Origin: Sthenelais limicola
Taxonomy: Eukaryota > Annelida > Polychaeta > Phyllodocida > Sigalionidae
Direction: 5' to 3'
Length of the DNA: 64,000 bases
NCBI GenBank assembly: GCA_942159475.1
Contig: OW804097.1
Coordinates: 6,725,685-6,789,684 of the forward strand
The position numbers and the translations under genes are program-made. Under the pieces are notes generated by a model, which was not told the origin of the DNA, did no database searches, and saw only the letters and a list, made by a program, of their open reading frames with translations. How positions within the stretch are numbered: the first letter of the stretch is position 1; every line of letters begins with the position of its first letter. Below, piece after piece: positions 46,990 through 58,600 of this stretch.

Positions 46990-47270
46990 TATTTGGAATT
47001 TTGGCTTAATTTTTGTCATTCAATTCCCTTCCTGCAACAAGAGCGACACGATTACTTGATGCTCCTGTTCTTCATTTGTTTATCCCAAAAAGGGAGTCAG
47101 ACAGACAATCTTTACATTATCAAGTTGCTCTAACCTGGAATAACTTACCCACTAGGTTACGTAATATTCGGGATAATAATATGCTCAAAATTCAAATTAA
47201 AAAATTCTTTCTTGACAAAAGTAGTAGAGGGGGAGTTATACACCAGGTGCTGATAGTTGGGTTTTGTTAG
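46990..47270 (+). pseudogene. LINE C-terminal fragment
   Basis: The frame encodes RESDRQSLHYQVALTWNNLP followed by TRLRNIRDNNMLKIQIKKFF. This is the pattern at the very C-terminus of CR1/RTE-type reverse transcriptase proteins (tyrosine or leucine, then WN.LP...R). The upstream RT domain is absent. It lies on the opposite strand to 39700-41230 and need not be the same copy. Confidence 0.65.
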
Positions 47271-48529
47271 ATAATGATAATCACGTGACTAATAAACTGT
47301 TACACTCTAACCTAATTACGGTTGTTGTCACATATCACATAAACTAGAGCAATGTGTTATCTTTTAGACATGCTTAAACATGTCTAAACAACAGGTGGAG
47401 ATAGAGAGGTGAGATTTTGTTAGATAATGATAACTAGAGTTCATTATTAGTCTTGTATAACGGGTACCTAATTGGCAAAAAGGAACATATCAACTGTCTG
47501 TTTCTGTGGGCTATGATTGTTTTGAAGGCGGCACTTTGTTTTTGTTTTAAATATTTTTATTCAGCAGTATGTAGTTTTACACTTTCCTCGGTCCTAGCTG
47601 ATATCAACAAAAAATAACTTGTGGGGTGTGTTACAGAGTCGTATTTAGAAAAATTGTATCAGCAATATTATAGTATCATAAATAAACGGAATGAAATAAC
47701 AAAAATGGTAGTTTAATAAGCCACCACCCGGGCGCAATCTAATCAAAACATTCCAAGGAGCTTCTACAAAATAGTCATTCTTTTAAGTGTCATCAGACTT
47801 TCTTTTAAGGGTCATCTTTATCTCCAGCCCACACAGTTGTCCTTCAATGCTGCCAAGAAACGATCAGCGTGTCACAGTAAGGCGATCATGGGGGATAACT
47901 AACACATCAGCAGCCACACGTATCCTTGCATGAAAAAGCCAAGCATTAACTCATCAAAATAATAATGATATCAACGTCAATAATAATTGTGTAATAATAT
48001 GATTACTGAGTGCTAGAATATGATAGGACCTCACAAGTAGGAATTATTAGCAATAGTATTGCATGAGTCTGAGTCAAACCTTTCCCATGGCAGCAGAAGC
48101 CCGATAGGGCAAGTGCTGTAATGTGAAAAGATTTTATGAGGATACCTATGAGTTGGGGTTCTAATTTTACTTTACCATGATGGTAAAGGAAGTAAAAAAA
48201 AATATCCTTTACATTCATAAATGTTGTACGGAAGAACTGAAGAAGCAGTGGAAATGACGGCCAAGGTTTTCCTTGACAAAAACCGGAAATACAACAAATG
48301 GCAATTTCAAAAGATTGCCATCCTGTAACAAAGGGGTTTCTCTATTAATTAGCTGGTATAAAGAAACAAAACCTATAGGCATCAGCCTAATGTTATAGTC
48401 CAAGAACAGAGTAATATCAAAACTAATCCAGGAATATGATTAACCAAGAATAGAGTAATAATGAAAACTAATCCAGGAATATAATTAGTAATTGAATTAA
48501 ACAATAATCACTTAACTAATTAAGCAATC

Positions 48530-48655
48530 TAATCAGTAATGAGATTAAACCATTGAGAATCAATTAACTAATTAAGCATCAAATCAGTAATGAGATTAAA
48601 TCATTGAGAATCAATTAATTAATTAAGCATCACATCAGTAATGAGATTAAACCAT
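48530..48655. repeat. Tandem repeat, about 55-bp unit
   Basis: AATCAGTAATGAGATTAAA followed by (C/T)CATTGAGAATCAATTAA and CTAATTAAGCATC recurs about two and a half times. The two GAAAACTAATCCAGGAATAT-like copies just before (about 48418 and 48463) are related in style. Confidence 0.65.
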
Positions 48656-49319
48656 TAAGTGGGCTATACTGGGTGTGCATTTATATAACTTATTTACAAT
48701 CCTCCCAACGGGGTGTCAGTGAGATACTATCTAACAGCATGGCATCAAATCTGCGGGTGATCCTTCTTTCATCGTGGAGTAACAATACTAATATCATTAT
48801 ATCCCTTTCCCTATTGTATGCAACTTTTATCTAGATATGGATTGAAAATGTTACACATCAATGGTTAAATGAATGTAACATTTCTGATGAAAAATACATT
48901 TTCGAAGGACTAATGATACAGATCTCAGGTTATAATAGTCATGCTGATACTTTTAACAAGATATATTTTGTAACCAATTTGAGAGCGTTATGAGAAAATA
49001 GAGAGGCAGAGACATTCCTAACTATTTATATCATGATCGGGATTTGTACACTCTGGAACGGAGTGAAAACCGACCAGTGAGAAACTACTCGTGAATTTAG
49101 GTATAATTATTTTTGAGAATCAGGTGAAATTTGATCTGGTGCAACAGTAAACGTTGTTAATGTTCTATGGTGCAATAATACATGATTTATATTTATTTAT
49201 TAAACATATCTCTAAACACCTCCGTTGCACGAGGTGAATTGCATAATTTACACCTCAACATGAGGGCATTGTTTTGCCATGACTCCCGCCACTAAAAATT
49301 GAACCGTGACGTTGCACAT

Positions 49320-49405
49320 GATGTACATGACGTCACACCCATTCGCACATCATACGCTTCAGGACTGGTCACTCAATATGGCGGATCGTTGTACAAACTC
49401 GGTAA
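49320..49405 (+). promoter_or_regulatory. CRE and ATGGCGG promoter-like patch
   Basis: CpG-containing DNA with a consensus CRE (TGACGTCA at about 49330) lies about 40 bases before CAATATGGCGGATCG, which matches a YY1-type initiator and could be a start codon (MADRCTNS) followed by a donor-like G/GTAAAT. No downstream exon was found on this strand. It could be a promoter pointing right or a chance cluster. Confidence 0.3.
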
Positions 49406-49806
49406 ATAAAGAAATCGTTTCTGACTTTTTTTCTTAACGTGAGATAGTGATATAAAAATAGAATGTAACTCAACAGTGTCTAGCAGTGTCAAGCAGTGTC
49501 TCGAGAGACAGATCCTCAGGTCGGTAAACACGAGTGGGCATTTAGCCTCCTAGACACTGTTCGAGTTACATTTTAGATTCTATAATGGTATCTCATGAGG
49601 TCACATTGAGACAGGGATTGATAAATGAGTATGGGTTCCAAATGGAAACGATTCTCATTGAACTCCTGTTTCGATGCAATTTCTATAGACATAATTCATG
49701 TCTATTTTCAATCATGAAAATCTCAATAGAACCGGTGAATTTGGTTTGACATTTTTAGTAGCATGCAATCAGTATTATTTATATTCTTAAGTTGTTGTAT
49801 GCTTAC

Positions 49807-49893
49807 TGTAACTTTAGCCTGGTCTTCGTTTCCAATAGGTCACATAGTGTGTGGTTAACCTTTTCCAAGGTATCAATTTTGGAGAGGTCCATG
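49807..49893 (-). CDS. LRR exon 6 (87 bp)
   Basis: Acceptor ATATTTCAG, donor CA/GTAAGC, 29 codons. It encodes MDLSKIDTLEKVNHTLCDLL and ETKTRLKL. It keeps the LRR spacing less strictly than the others and is one codon longer. No following exon was found. Confidence 0.65.
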
Positions 49894-52800
49894 CTGAAAT
49901 ATGTTAAGTTTCATGCTTGATTGACTATAAACCCTATATGCATGCATTCAAGCAACTTAACTAGTACACATATGAGAATACTCTTAAAGGAAGTATTTTT
50001 ACGTTTGGGTGGGGATGGGTTAGGCTATGGAAGAGGTTGTACACATTTATAATAAGGACTCAACCCTACGTTAATCGTTGTTATTAAATTAGAGAACAAT
50101 AACAATTGTGTGTATATCCTACCTGGCATAAGATAAGACATGATTTTTCTTGAGACCGTTGGCAACTAGAAGCACCCCCTTTGTTGTAATGGAACCCCGG
50201 GATAAATCAAAGCTTAATAGAAGAAAAATATTCCTTTAATTGAATATATGATTAACATCCATAGATCACACATTGCTAAGTGACTTTTCCTCAATTTGTA
50301 ATGTTATAGTGTTTCTCGTTTCTCCTTATCTAATATTAATATGAATTCAGAACCACATAAATTAGGGGGCATAATGTCCGAGCATAAGAATCTCTATTAT
50401 AGATTGACTTCAATATGTTTTGTAAAATGAATAGTAATATTATGTATTCTCACTTTATCTCTTTTAATCCAGTAGAACATTCAAGTAGGGATGCAATACT
50501 GTCGCATGCATTGTCGTTGACATAATTCCCATCAAATCTGTTGATAGAGTAAATTAATTTAATGACTGGACGATAAATCATATGTGAGAATACATATAAC
50601 GTCAGTATCAGTTATTCCGGAGGCTGCAATTTTAAATCATACCGTTTACGTTTTCTTTTCAAAGTGGAAACCTGGATATGGAATGAACACATAACCTATT
50701 GCTGGAGACAGAATGAACGCACCCAATCTTTTGTAACGTGGAATTGCTTTCTAGGGCCTTTGTGATTGTCTCTATGCCCATGAAACGTATACGATTGTAG
50801 TTCAATCTGCAAAATTAATGGTCAATTACTACATAAGGTTCTGCCAGTTGTGTTGATTGATGTCCAGAATCTAATATAGAAATACCAAGTGAGGGATCAT
50901 ATATATTCCCCTATCAGATGCAAAATCTGAGTATTCAACACAAACTAGTGATGTTTCAAACCCTTTGGCTTTATATTCAAGATTCTATAGTTTTTTCCTT
51001 CCATCTCCTGTTATCGATATATATTCTCGCAGAAGTAACTATACAAGCACAAAACAGTATTATCATTTAGATATCGATTAATATTAGGGCCCGGAGTTGA
51101 GACACAGACACTGGACCCTGGAAAGAACATAGGCAATAATCGTAACGGTTGTTCAAACCAAAGTTAACCAACCTACCCGAGCTCTCTGAGGCTTTTGTTC
51201 TTCTGCAGCATCTTGGCAATACCTTCACAAGCATCATCATCAATATTGTTGCTATCGAGGCTATATAACAATGTGGCAGTAACACAAATTAAATGTTATT
51301 AAAATTAAGACATTTATTGTAGATAGTATGCAGTGTGGTTTCAGACAAACCTGCGCGGGGCTATTGCTCTTCTTCTTCGTTCATAAAAAGTCTAATGATT
51401 TCTGTTCTAACCTTATTAAAATGTCACTAGGAAACTCTGGTTGGGGGCACCATTTGAGCTAACTGAAACTATTGAAAACATTGATAATTTTACAAAAATT
51501 ATATTGCCAACTTACATTAAGCATGTGAGTGTGGTATTATTGTCAAACGCGGTCATCATGAGACCAACACCATAGAATCCAATGTCATTAGATGTCAAAC
51601 TGCGGAGAAAAATAGATATTCAGAGCAGTTGAGTAGATACGTTTATATGTGTTCATTACAGCGGGTTTTTTTTATATAGTAATGCCAGACATTTTGCTGG
51701 GCACCCCCACCCCTCCCACCAAAAAGGAACAATAAACATTATTAAACGTGGGCCTGAGGAAGTTTACAATTCAAATTCTCACTTTAATTGCAGAAGAGTC
51801 TCGTTTCTGACCAACATCTTTCTTATTTCTTCTATTTCAGATTGACCAATTTTCATCGTAAGGAGGCTGTAAAAGAAACAGCAAGGTTATATTACTGCAT
51901 TGGGATCTTTCCCGATCACTTATATCAAATAACCCATTCAATCGGGGTACGATGGTTCCTATCTAATTAGCAAAATTGTCTGTGGATAACATTGTTATAT
52001 AGGTGAGGGCAGGCGTCCATCGGGGTTAAAGCCAGTAGGACAATGACAAGGGATTAGCATAGAAGACAAACGGGAATTAATTATTTGACCATAATTATGA
52101 AGGATAATATTTTAATATATATTGTCTACATTATATATTCATATATATTAGAGCTTGGCCCAGTACTATCACCTAGCTGCTTGTATAATCTAGAAGGTGC
52201 TGCCACCTGTGATGGCCACCACCACTAACCACTGGAGGACCTGAATGAACCAGTTGACTTAGAACTAACAAGGCATGCGGTTGTCAATTCATACTAGAGT
52301 ATTACTACTATACATGCATGTATTACACAACAACATGGAAATATTATGCATTTAAAATGGATGTTATGTGCAAACGTCTTACCCTAATTGCGTCAGAGTT
52401 GACTTGAACTCCAATGAGTAGCTCAACTCTTTAAGCCATTTGTCTGGTAAATTAGTCTTCTTGAATCTATAAAGTTAGACCTCCATTATGTTATACCACT
52501 CAAACCTTTAAATTAGAAGCCATTGTTCATAGCCATAGAGTTATACTAATTTTAAAGCATTGAGCAAAAATTTGATATAATGCAGTCAGTAATAGACAAT
52601 GTTTGGACATGCTCTGCTCTGGAGGAAATAGTTCTCTTACGTCAGATTTGAAATATCGTCTGCTTTGGCCAGAATTGAGATGAGAGCATTCCCATCGACT
52701 GCGGTCATTGAAAGATCATGCAATAGAATTGTGTTACTATTGCCAAACATACAGTTGCTTATTTCCTTCGCAAATGCATCATTCTGGGACTCATATGACA

Positions 52801-53340
52801 TCTGGATGATCCGCAGGTTCTCATCGCTGTCACCACACTATAATGGATAAAGAAACTGACTTTGACTGAGTACTATTCATAAAGGAATTAATTATATTTC
52901 ATTTTTTAAACAATGTAACCGAGGGTCCCAACATCTCCGAGTGAGGTTTTGCAGTCCCCCAAATCGTTCTAATGCCCATTCAAAACGTTTTCGAAAAAAT
53001 CAAGAGGCCAGTGAATATGAAAATACCCTTTGGACTTTTGTCAAGGAACTACAAATTTCACCAATCATTTCCTCGTCGTTTTTGTTTTTCCGAAATGATG
53101 CAATTTTATCTGAGCAGGTTGGGTCAAAGAGAAGTCCACAAAGGTAGAGTATGGCTGTATTGAACCTCCCAGACGTCCACATTTGCTGCATCTGTTGCTT
53201 TATTGTCTGAGAGTCCAGTTGTACCAGGTGTATCATGGCCAGTATCTCCTGTATCAGCAGGTGTGTGAACTCTATACTGATGGACGTAACACCGGGCTTC
53301 TGTGTCCTCTTTATTAAGCCATGTTGGGAGAGATGAATAA
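49807..53340 (-). CDS. NLR-type receptor, 3' part with LRR exons
   Basis: Eight minus-strand exons: 53027-53340, 52641-52837, 52383-52466, 51516-51599, 51177-51260, 50723-50806, 50454-50537 and 49807-49893. The first has the post-NACHT helical pattern (IEFTHLLIQEILAMIHL, then AILYLCGLLFDPT). The last six are one leucine-rich repeat each, joined through phase-2 introns, as in animal NLR genes. Such proteins are cytosolic sensors whose LRRs hold or recognise ligands and whose NACHT oligomerises. NACHT and N-terminal exons are not visible; they would lie to the right, beyond the retroelement at 53496-62563. The last exon is not found. Damage near 53000 is possible. Confidence 0.75.
50454..50537 (-). 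CDS. LRR exon 5 (84 bp)
   Basis: Acceptor TATCAACAG, donor AA/GTGAGA. It encodes FDGNYVNDNACDSIASLL and ECSTGLKEI, again a 28-residue LRR in phase 2. Confidence 0.8.
50723..50806 (-). CDS. LRR exon 4 (84 bp)
   Basis: Acceptor TAATTTTGCAG, donor GG/GTGCGT. It encodes LNYNRIRFMGIETITKAL and ESNSTLQKIG. Length and phase are identical to its neighbours. Confidence 0.8.
51177..51260 (-). CDS. LRR exon 3 (84 bp)
   Basis: Acceptor GTTATATAG, donor GG/GTAGGT. It encodes LDSNNIDDDACEGIAKML and then QKNKSLREL, a textbook ribonuclease-inhibitor-type LRR (LxxNxIxxxxxxxIxxxLxxNxxLxxL). Confidence 0.85.
51516..51599 (-). CDS. LRR exon 2 (84 bp)
   Basis: Acceptor TTCTCCGCAG, donor AT/GTAAGT, 84 bases in phase 2. 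It encodes LTSNDIGFYGVGLMMTAF and NNTTLTCL. Joined to the next exon it gives L-x-L-D-x-N-N, the LRR consensus. Confidence 0.8.
52383..52466 (-). CDS. LRR exon 1 (84 bp)
   Basis: Acceptor CTTTATAG, donor GG/GTAAGA, exactly 28 codons in phase 2. It encodes FKKTNLPDKWLKELSYSLEF and STLTQLG, a ribonuclease-inhibitor-type repeat. Confidence 0.75.
52641..52837 (-). CDS. NLR 197-bp exon before LRRs
   Basis: Acceptor CCATTATAG, donor AC/GTAAGA. It encodes CGDSDENLRIIQMSYESQND, then a stretch with NTILLHDLSMTAVDGNALIS, the shape of a capping or atypical first LRR. It starts in phase 0 and ends in phase 2, matching the 84-bp exons. Confidence 0.7.
53027..53340 (-). CDS. NLR post-NACHT helical exon
   Basis: Acceptor TGTTGTTCCAG at 53341. 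It begins IHLSQHGLIKRT and contains SIEFTHLLIQEILAMIHL, the family's F-x-H-x-x-x-Q-E-(F/I)-L-A motif, then ILYLCGLLFDPT. With a donor at AGG/GTATTT (53026) it has 314 bases and leaves phase 0, which fits 52641-52837. Reading on instead gives FSYSLAS and a TGA at 53000-53002, after which the frame looks coding (FEWALERFG). So either the donor is at 53026 or the gene has a nonsense change. Confidence 0.65.
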
Positions 53341-53495
53341 CTGGAACAACAAAGTGAATGATGCATAAATTTGAGAATATCAACAATTATTATATTGGAT
53401 ATAACATATATGGTGCAACCCCACGTCTTTTTCATTTATTGTTAAAAAGACAAATGAAATATATATATAATACTTTTATTCAGGATTTAATATAC

Positions 53496-54065
53496 TGTAA
53501 AGAATTGGAATCTTTAGATCCAAGATCCGACCTATTTAGCCCTGATCATGGTCGGGGCATGCACGCCACACATGGCCTGGCCAGGAGGGAGGGGGAGATG
53601 AGCCACTCAGGGCTCACCCCACCTCCCCCAGCCCGACCTAATTACTTATACACTGCTCTGGGTTTATCAAGAGGGGGGAAGGGCTAAGAGGGAGGGGGGC
53701 TGGCACGAGCCATGGGATCTATGAGTAAGGGGTGGGAGGGGGAAGGCTGAGGAGAGGGATCCAACTTGCATGCACTCCATTTATGGTCTCTGCCTGGGGA
53801 GCAGAGGTCGGCGTGTGGGCAAGGAAGATCCTCTCTCCCTCAACCAATTAGAGGGAAGGGGAAGAGCCAGTGGAATATTTCCTGGGTTTGATTGTATGAA
53901 TTATTCATGATTTTGGAGTATAAAATAAAGTGACTACTCGGACCTAGGTACTCGCTGAGTCACCACCGCCTAGGCCGAATCCAGACGAACTACAACCTCG
54001 GACTTCTTGTCTCACTTCTTCATCTTACTGAACCTATGGGCTAAAAACCCTTAGTCTTCTTTACA
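53496..54065 (+). repeat. 5' LTR of env-bearing element
   Basis: Starts TGTAAAGAATTGG and ends TTTACA just before the primer binding site; 570 bases. TATAAAATAAAG near 53920 combines TATA-like and polyadenylation signals. The first 233 bases are repeated at 62331-62563 with constant offset 8835. Confidence 0.85.
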
Positions 54066-54066
54066 C

Positions 54067-54084
54067 TGGCGAACCACTTCTGGG
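54067..54084 (+). other. Primer binding site
   Basis: TGGCGAACCACTTCTGGG lies one base after the LTR and begins with the TGG that pairs with a tRNA 3' CCA. The tRNA was not identified. Confidence 0.65.
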
Positions 54085-54425
54085 ACTTGTTGCTAAGTTG
54101 AGCAACAACCCAATCTTCTGACTGGAAGTGAGACATAGCCTAGGAGAGGCAAGATGAGCTGGAAGAGTAGGTGAGTGGAACTCTAAAACTCTGATTGAGC
54201 TTATAAATTATACTTATGGGATGTGTGGAGGGTGGATCTGGGCCACTGTATAGGGTTGGGAGAATGATCACACTCAAACACTCATAATACAAGGAGAGTG
54301 GGTGAGCAATGTTCGGGGTAAAAACTTTGCTAGGTTCTGGGTTCTGTTGGTTATAACTCTGTACCTTGTGCCATCTAGTTTTCTTTTTTTTTCTTTACTC
54401 TCTCTCTCTCAACAAAGTGTAAAAC

Positions 54426-55604
54426 ATGGCGGACATCAATTGGGATCTCAATGCCGCAGACTTGGCCATTCTTGACGAGGGTCAAAGGAGGGCCAGGTTT
54501 GCAGCTATTAAAGAGGTCAGAAGGCGCATGGAACGCCATGGCGCCATGCTAGGAGTAAATGATGGGTCCAATAAGGACACTTTGAGAGAGTGGCTAGATG
54601 GGATAAGCAGGGCAAAAGCCTATTGTGTAGCGAATGATACGCTCACTCTAGAGCTTTTGGGAACTCTTGCCAGCGGGCCTCTAGCGAGGTGCGTGGCAGG
54701 ATTCCTACAGGTACCGGCCAATAGGACATGGGATCTGGCGAGGGCTGAGATTTTCCGCCTCTTCATGAATGAAGAGGAGGAACAGCAGCTGCGAGCAAGG
54801 CTCACTGATCTCTATCAGCTCCCATATGAGGATGCGAAGCAATACGGACGCAAGTTCCAGCTAGCGTCTCAGAGGGCTTACAGCGTGGATAACCTGGACC
54901 ACGAGATAGTCCAAGAGACGTTGGTCAGGAATTTTGTGTTGGGACTCAGGGATGAGCAAATACGTCATGACGTATTTGCTGCTCGCCCTGATACCCTGGC
55001 TGAGGCAATAAGACAAGCCTCAGCTGCGGCTCACACCTTCGCTCTGGCAGGGCAACCTGCCAGAGGGGATAGGAAGGATGAACCAATGGAAATTGGGGCT
55101 ATCCTCCCTAAGAAAATGGCCCCTTCTGGGCCAAATCCTACAGATGCTTCAGATTGGAAGCTGATAGCTGATTTGGAGTCTAAGGTGAATTACCTTACGA
55201 AATTAGTAGAGAGGATGGAGACGGGGAAACCATCCAACCCCACAGTGATCGTTCCCCAATCAGGTGCAGCACCCCAGTACCCCTTTCAGACACCCATGTT
55301 GCCTATGTATCCCCCATATTTCAACACGTCCTATCCCCCACCCCCGATTGCCAGTTCTCAGGTAGTAAACCACCCAGGGAAAGGGAAGGGGAAGGGAAAT
55401 GATAATCCAGGACCGGAAAAAAATAAGCAGGGAGGAGGGAAGAGGTTTAGGGGTAAAAATGTCTGTTATGAGTGTGGGGAGGAGGGACACTTCGCAAGAG
55501 AATGTTCCCACCGCTATGCACATGTACAGGCTGCAGTGGTGGCGGCTATGCAGATGGCCTCTACCACTCAAAAGCCAGCCAAATATGTTAACCAGGGGGA
55601 ATAG
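54426..55604 (+). CDS. gag: Gag polyprotein
   Basis: 392 residues from an ATG in good context (AAAACATGGC). The capsid region is helical (LARAEIFRLFMNEEEEQQLR, DLYQLPYEDAKQYGRKFQ), typical of Ty3 capsids. A proline/tyrosine-rich spacer follows and a basic nucleocapsid ends with one zinc knuckle, CYECGEEGHFAREC, near residues 347-360. It would form the particle and package RNA. The frame has no damage. It ends in TAG at 55602-55604 inside the overlap with pol. Confidence 0.92.
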   Translation: MADINWDLNAADLAILDEGQRRARFAAIKEVRRRMERHGAMLGVNDGSNKDTLREWLDGISRAKAYCVANDTLTLELLGTLASGPLARCVAGFLQVPANRTWDLARAEIFRLFMNEEEEQQLRARLTDLYQLPYEDAKQYGRKFQLASQRAYSVDNLDHEIVQETLVRNFVLGLRDEQIRHDVFAARPDTLAEAIRQASAAAHTFALAGQPARGDRKDEPMEIGAILPKKMAPSGPNPTDASDWKLIADLESKVNYLTKLVERMETGKPSNPTVIVPQSGAAPQYPFQTPMLPMYPPYFNTSYPPPPIASSQVVNHPGKGKGKGNDNPGPEKNKQGGGKRFRGKNVCYECGEEGHFARECSHRYAHVQAAVVAAMQMASTTQKPAKYVNQGE

Positions 55605-58600
55605 AAACGCCGGATGAGAGGTTCTGCCTCTCCATCTCAGTGGCGGGGATGGAGATGCGTGCACTCATTGATACCGGCGCGTCAAGGAGTCTAATGCGAG
55701 AGGATGTATGGAGAGCCTTTTGCAAAACCCATCATCGGCCTCTCGTATTGACAAAGGGGGAATCTCTCAAATCACTCTCTGGTCATGATCTCAAAACTGA
55801 AGGGCAGGCGATAGTTAACTTGGGGGGTAGCTCATTTCCAGTTTATATTGTAAGAAGACTTCACCATGAACTGCTTCTGGGGGATGATGCCTTATTTATA
55901 TTAGATGCCAAAATTAGCTTCAGAAAAAGAAAGGTAATTTTGGAAGGAAAAAGTTACAGAAGGCAACAAGTGGGTAGTGCAGATCAAGAATTTGCCTCTA
56001 TCCACACAGAGGCAGAAGCATGGGAAGAAAAATACCCCGCTGTCTTTGGCATAGGAAAACAGGGAAAATTAGGTACCTTTAAAGATGTGAAAATGCACAT
56101 AGATACTGGAAAGGCGCGCCCAATTAATCAACGCCCCTATCGTTTGCCCCTGGCCAAGAGAAAACTTGTAGATAAAGAATTAGATGAAATGCTGGAGCTG
56201 GGAGTAATAGAACCCAGCAGCTCAGCATGGGGAAGCCCGATATTGTTGGTCCCAAAGAAAGATGGGAGCAATAGACCTTGTGTCGACTTCAGAAAACTAA
56301 ACTCTGTAAGCAAAAAGGATGCTCATCCACTTCCAAATATTCAAGATATTTTTGACAGTTTAGCAGGATCAACTGTCTTTTACACCATCGACCTAAAAAG
56401 CGGCTACTGGCAAGTAGAGATGGACCCGGATAGCATGGAAAAGACAGCGTTTGTGTGTCATAGGGGCCTATTTCAATTCCATAGGATGCCTTTTGGACTC
56501 ACTAACGCACCAGCCGTCTTTCAACGGGCCATGAACAAAATGTTTTCGGAATTTATTGGCAAATTTTGCATGACTTTCATAGATGATATTGTAATCTATT
56601 CCAAATCTGAAGAGGAGCATGATCACCATTTGGCTCTGGTGTTTGATAAATTAGAAGAATACGGAATTACAGTCAAAAAGAGTAAATGTATTTTCAAACA
56701 AGAGAAGGTAGATCTCCTCGGCTACCAAGTTTCAAAAGATGGAATTAATTCCCACCCAGATAAATGTAGTGCTATCAGGGATATGCTACCTCCAGAGGAT
56801 GTGAGCGGAATTCGCTCCTTCCTAGGAATGACTGGTTATTACCGTCAATGTATCCCAGATTATGCTAAGGTAGCTCATCCTTTGGTCAAACTTACCAAAA
56901 AGTATGCCAGGTTCGAATGGTTGGAAGAGCAGCAAAGCTCATTTGAAACTCTGAAGGAATTACTAACTTCAGATAGAGTAATGGCGCACCCTCAGTTGGA
57001 TAAGCCTTATCGTCTATATAGCGATGCGTGTGATTACGCAATTGGGGCCATATTGGTCCAGTCTGATAGTGAAGGCATAGAGAGGCCAGTTCAGTATATC
57101 TCTAAACAACTCTCTGGGCCACAACTCAATTGGGCTACGATTGAAAAGGAAGCTTACGCAATTGTGTATGCCTTAAATAAGCTCAGACCTTATCTACAGG
57201 GTAGCGAATTCAAAATTTACACTGACCACAAGCCTTTAAAGTCTCTGTTTGTGGGAGAAGTTAAAAACACCAAAATTCAAAGATGGGCGGTATTAATAGC
57301 AGAGTTTGGGGCTCCCATTGAATATAGAAAAGGGGCTAACAATATCAGGGCAGACATGCTTTCTCGAATAAAATCAAACCCCAAGCAGGAAGGGCCGACT
57401 CTCAGTTCTCTTGAAGTCTGTGCCTTGGAGGAGATAGATGAAATTCCTTGGGAATTTGATAAACTCGAGAAAGACAAAATACGTTTAGAACAGAGGGAGT
57501 TGGAACAATTTCAACAGGGGATGGAGGATGAGGGGGATTACACCATAATTGATGGCATGCTTTTTACTCTCACCCCTCCCCCAGGCAAGCCAGCCTACCC
57601 CCGCCTGGTCCTGCCACCCTCAGCTAGGCATAGAGTAGTGAGGCGCGCCCACACTGAAGTAGGCCACCAGGGCATGAGGAAGACCCTAGATAGGATCCAA
57701 GAGGCTTATAAATGGCCCACCATGAGAAGAGATACCTATAATGTCTTAATCCGATGCGCTAGGTGTGCTGTAAACAGAGTGGGTAGGGCGCGTGTACCTC
57801 CTACTGCGATGCCAATAGCAAAGTACCCTGGTCAGATACTGGGAATGGATCTCTGTGGTCCCTTCCCGGTCTCTGATAAAGGTAATAGATACATCTTGAC
57901 TGTAATAGATCACGCAACTGGCTGGGTAGAAGTCAAACCCATACCCTCCAAAGCAGCTAAAAACATTGCTGATTATCTGGCTAATGAATATGTCCCTAGG
58001 TATGGCCCCCCAGAGGTGCTCATCACCGACCGGGGACTCGAATTTATGAACCAGCAAGTGGAAGGGTACCTTAAATCCATAGGCACTGAAGTAAGGCATT
58101 CTACAGCTTTTCACCCCCAGACAAATGGTAAAATTGAAAGATTTAACAAAACTTTTAAAAATATACTAAGAAAATTCATCAATGCAAGACCAGCAGAGTG
58201 GGAGAGCCATTTAGGTCCAACCCTCTGGGCACATAGAGTCTCCACTTCTTGTGTAACCGGTTTTACACCATATTTTTTAACTTTTGGCACCAATCCAAGA
58301 TATCCCTTTTCTAAAATATTCCCCACTCCAGAGGGAACAGAAGATGCCGTACTCAGTGAGCGCCTACAGGCCTTAACAGATGCGTTCAGAGAAGCTGCTG
58401 AGCGCACTGAGGCCAGTAGAGTGGCTAATTATGAGAGATTAAGGGCCAGAGCAAATGCAAAGGATCTAAAAATAGGGGATCATGTGGTGGTGCTATCAGG
58501 CACCAGCGCTCCATTGGATCCCAAGTGGGATCATGGTTATGTAATAACGGGGATAAGGGGTACCACCCTAACTATGAGGGGACCCCAGGGTGAACGCAGG

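Larger units (their letters stand above)
47271..49806. other. Non-coding region downstream of the LRR exons
   Basis: The last exon and polyadenylation site of the NLR-like gene should lie here or further left, but no further LRR exon was identified. It includes tandem repeats at 48530-48655 and a promoter-like patch at 49320-49400. Confidence 0.35.

Noticed and set aside
58111..58407. 98-codon minus-strand frame within pol
   Set aside because: Antisense shadow of the integrase coding sequence.
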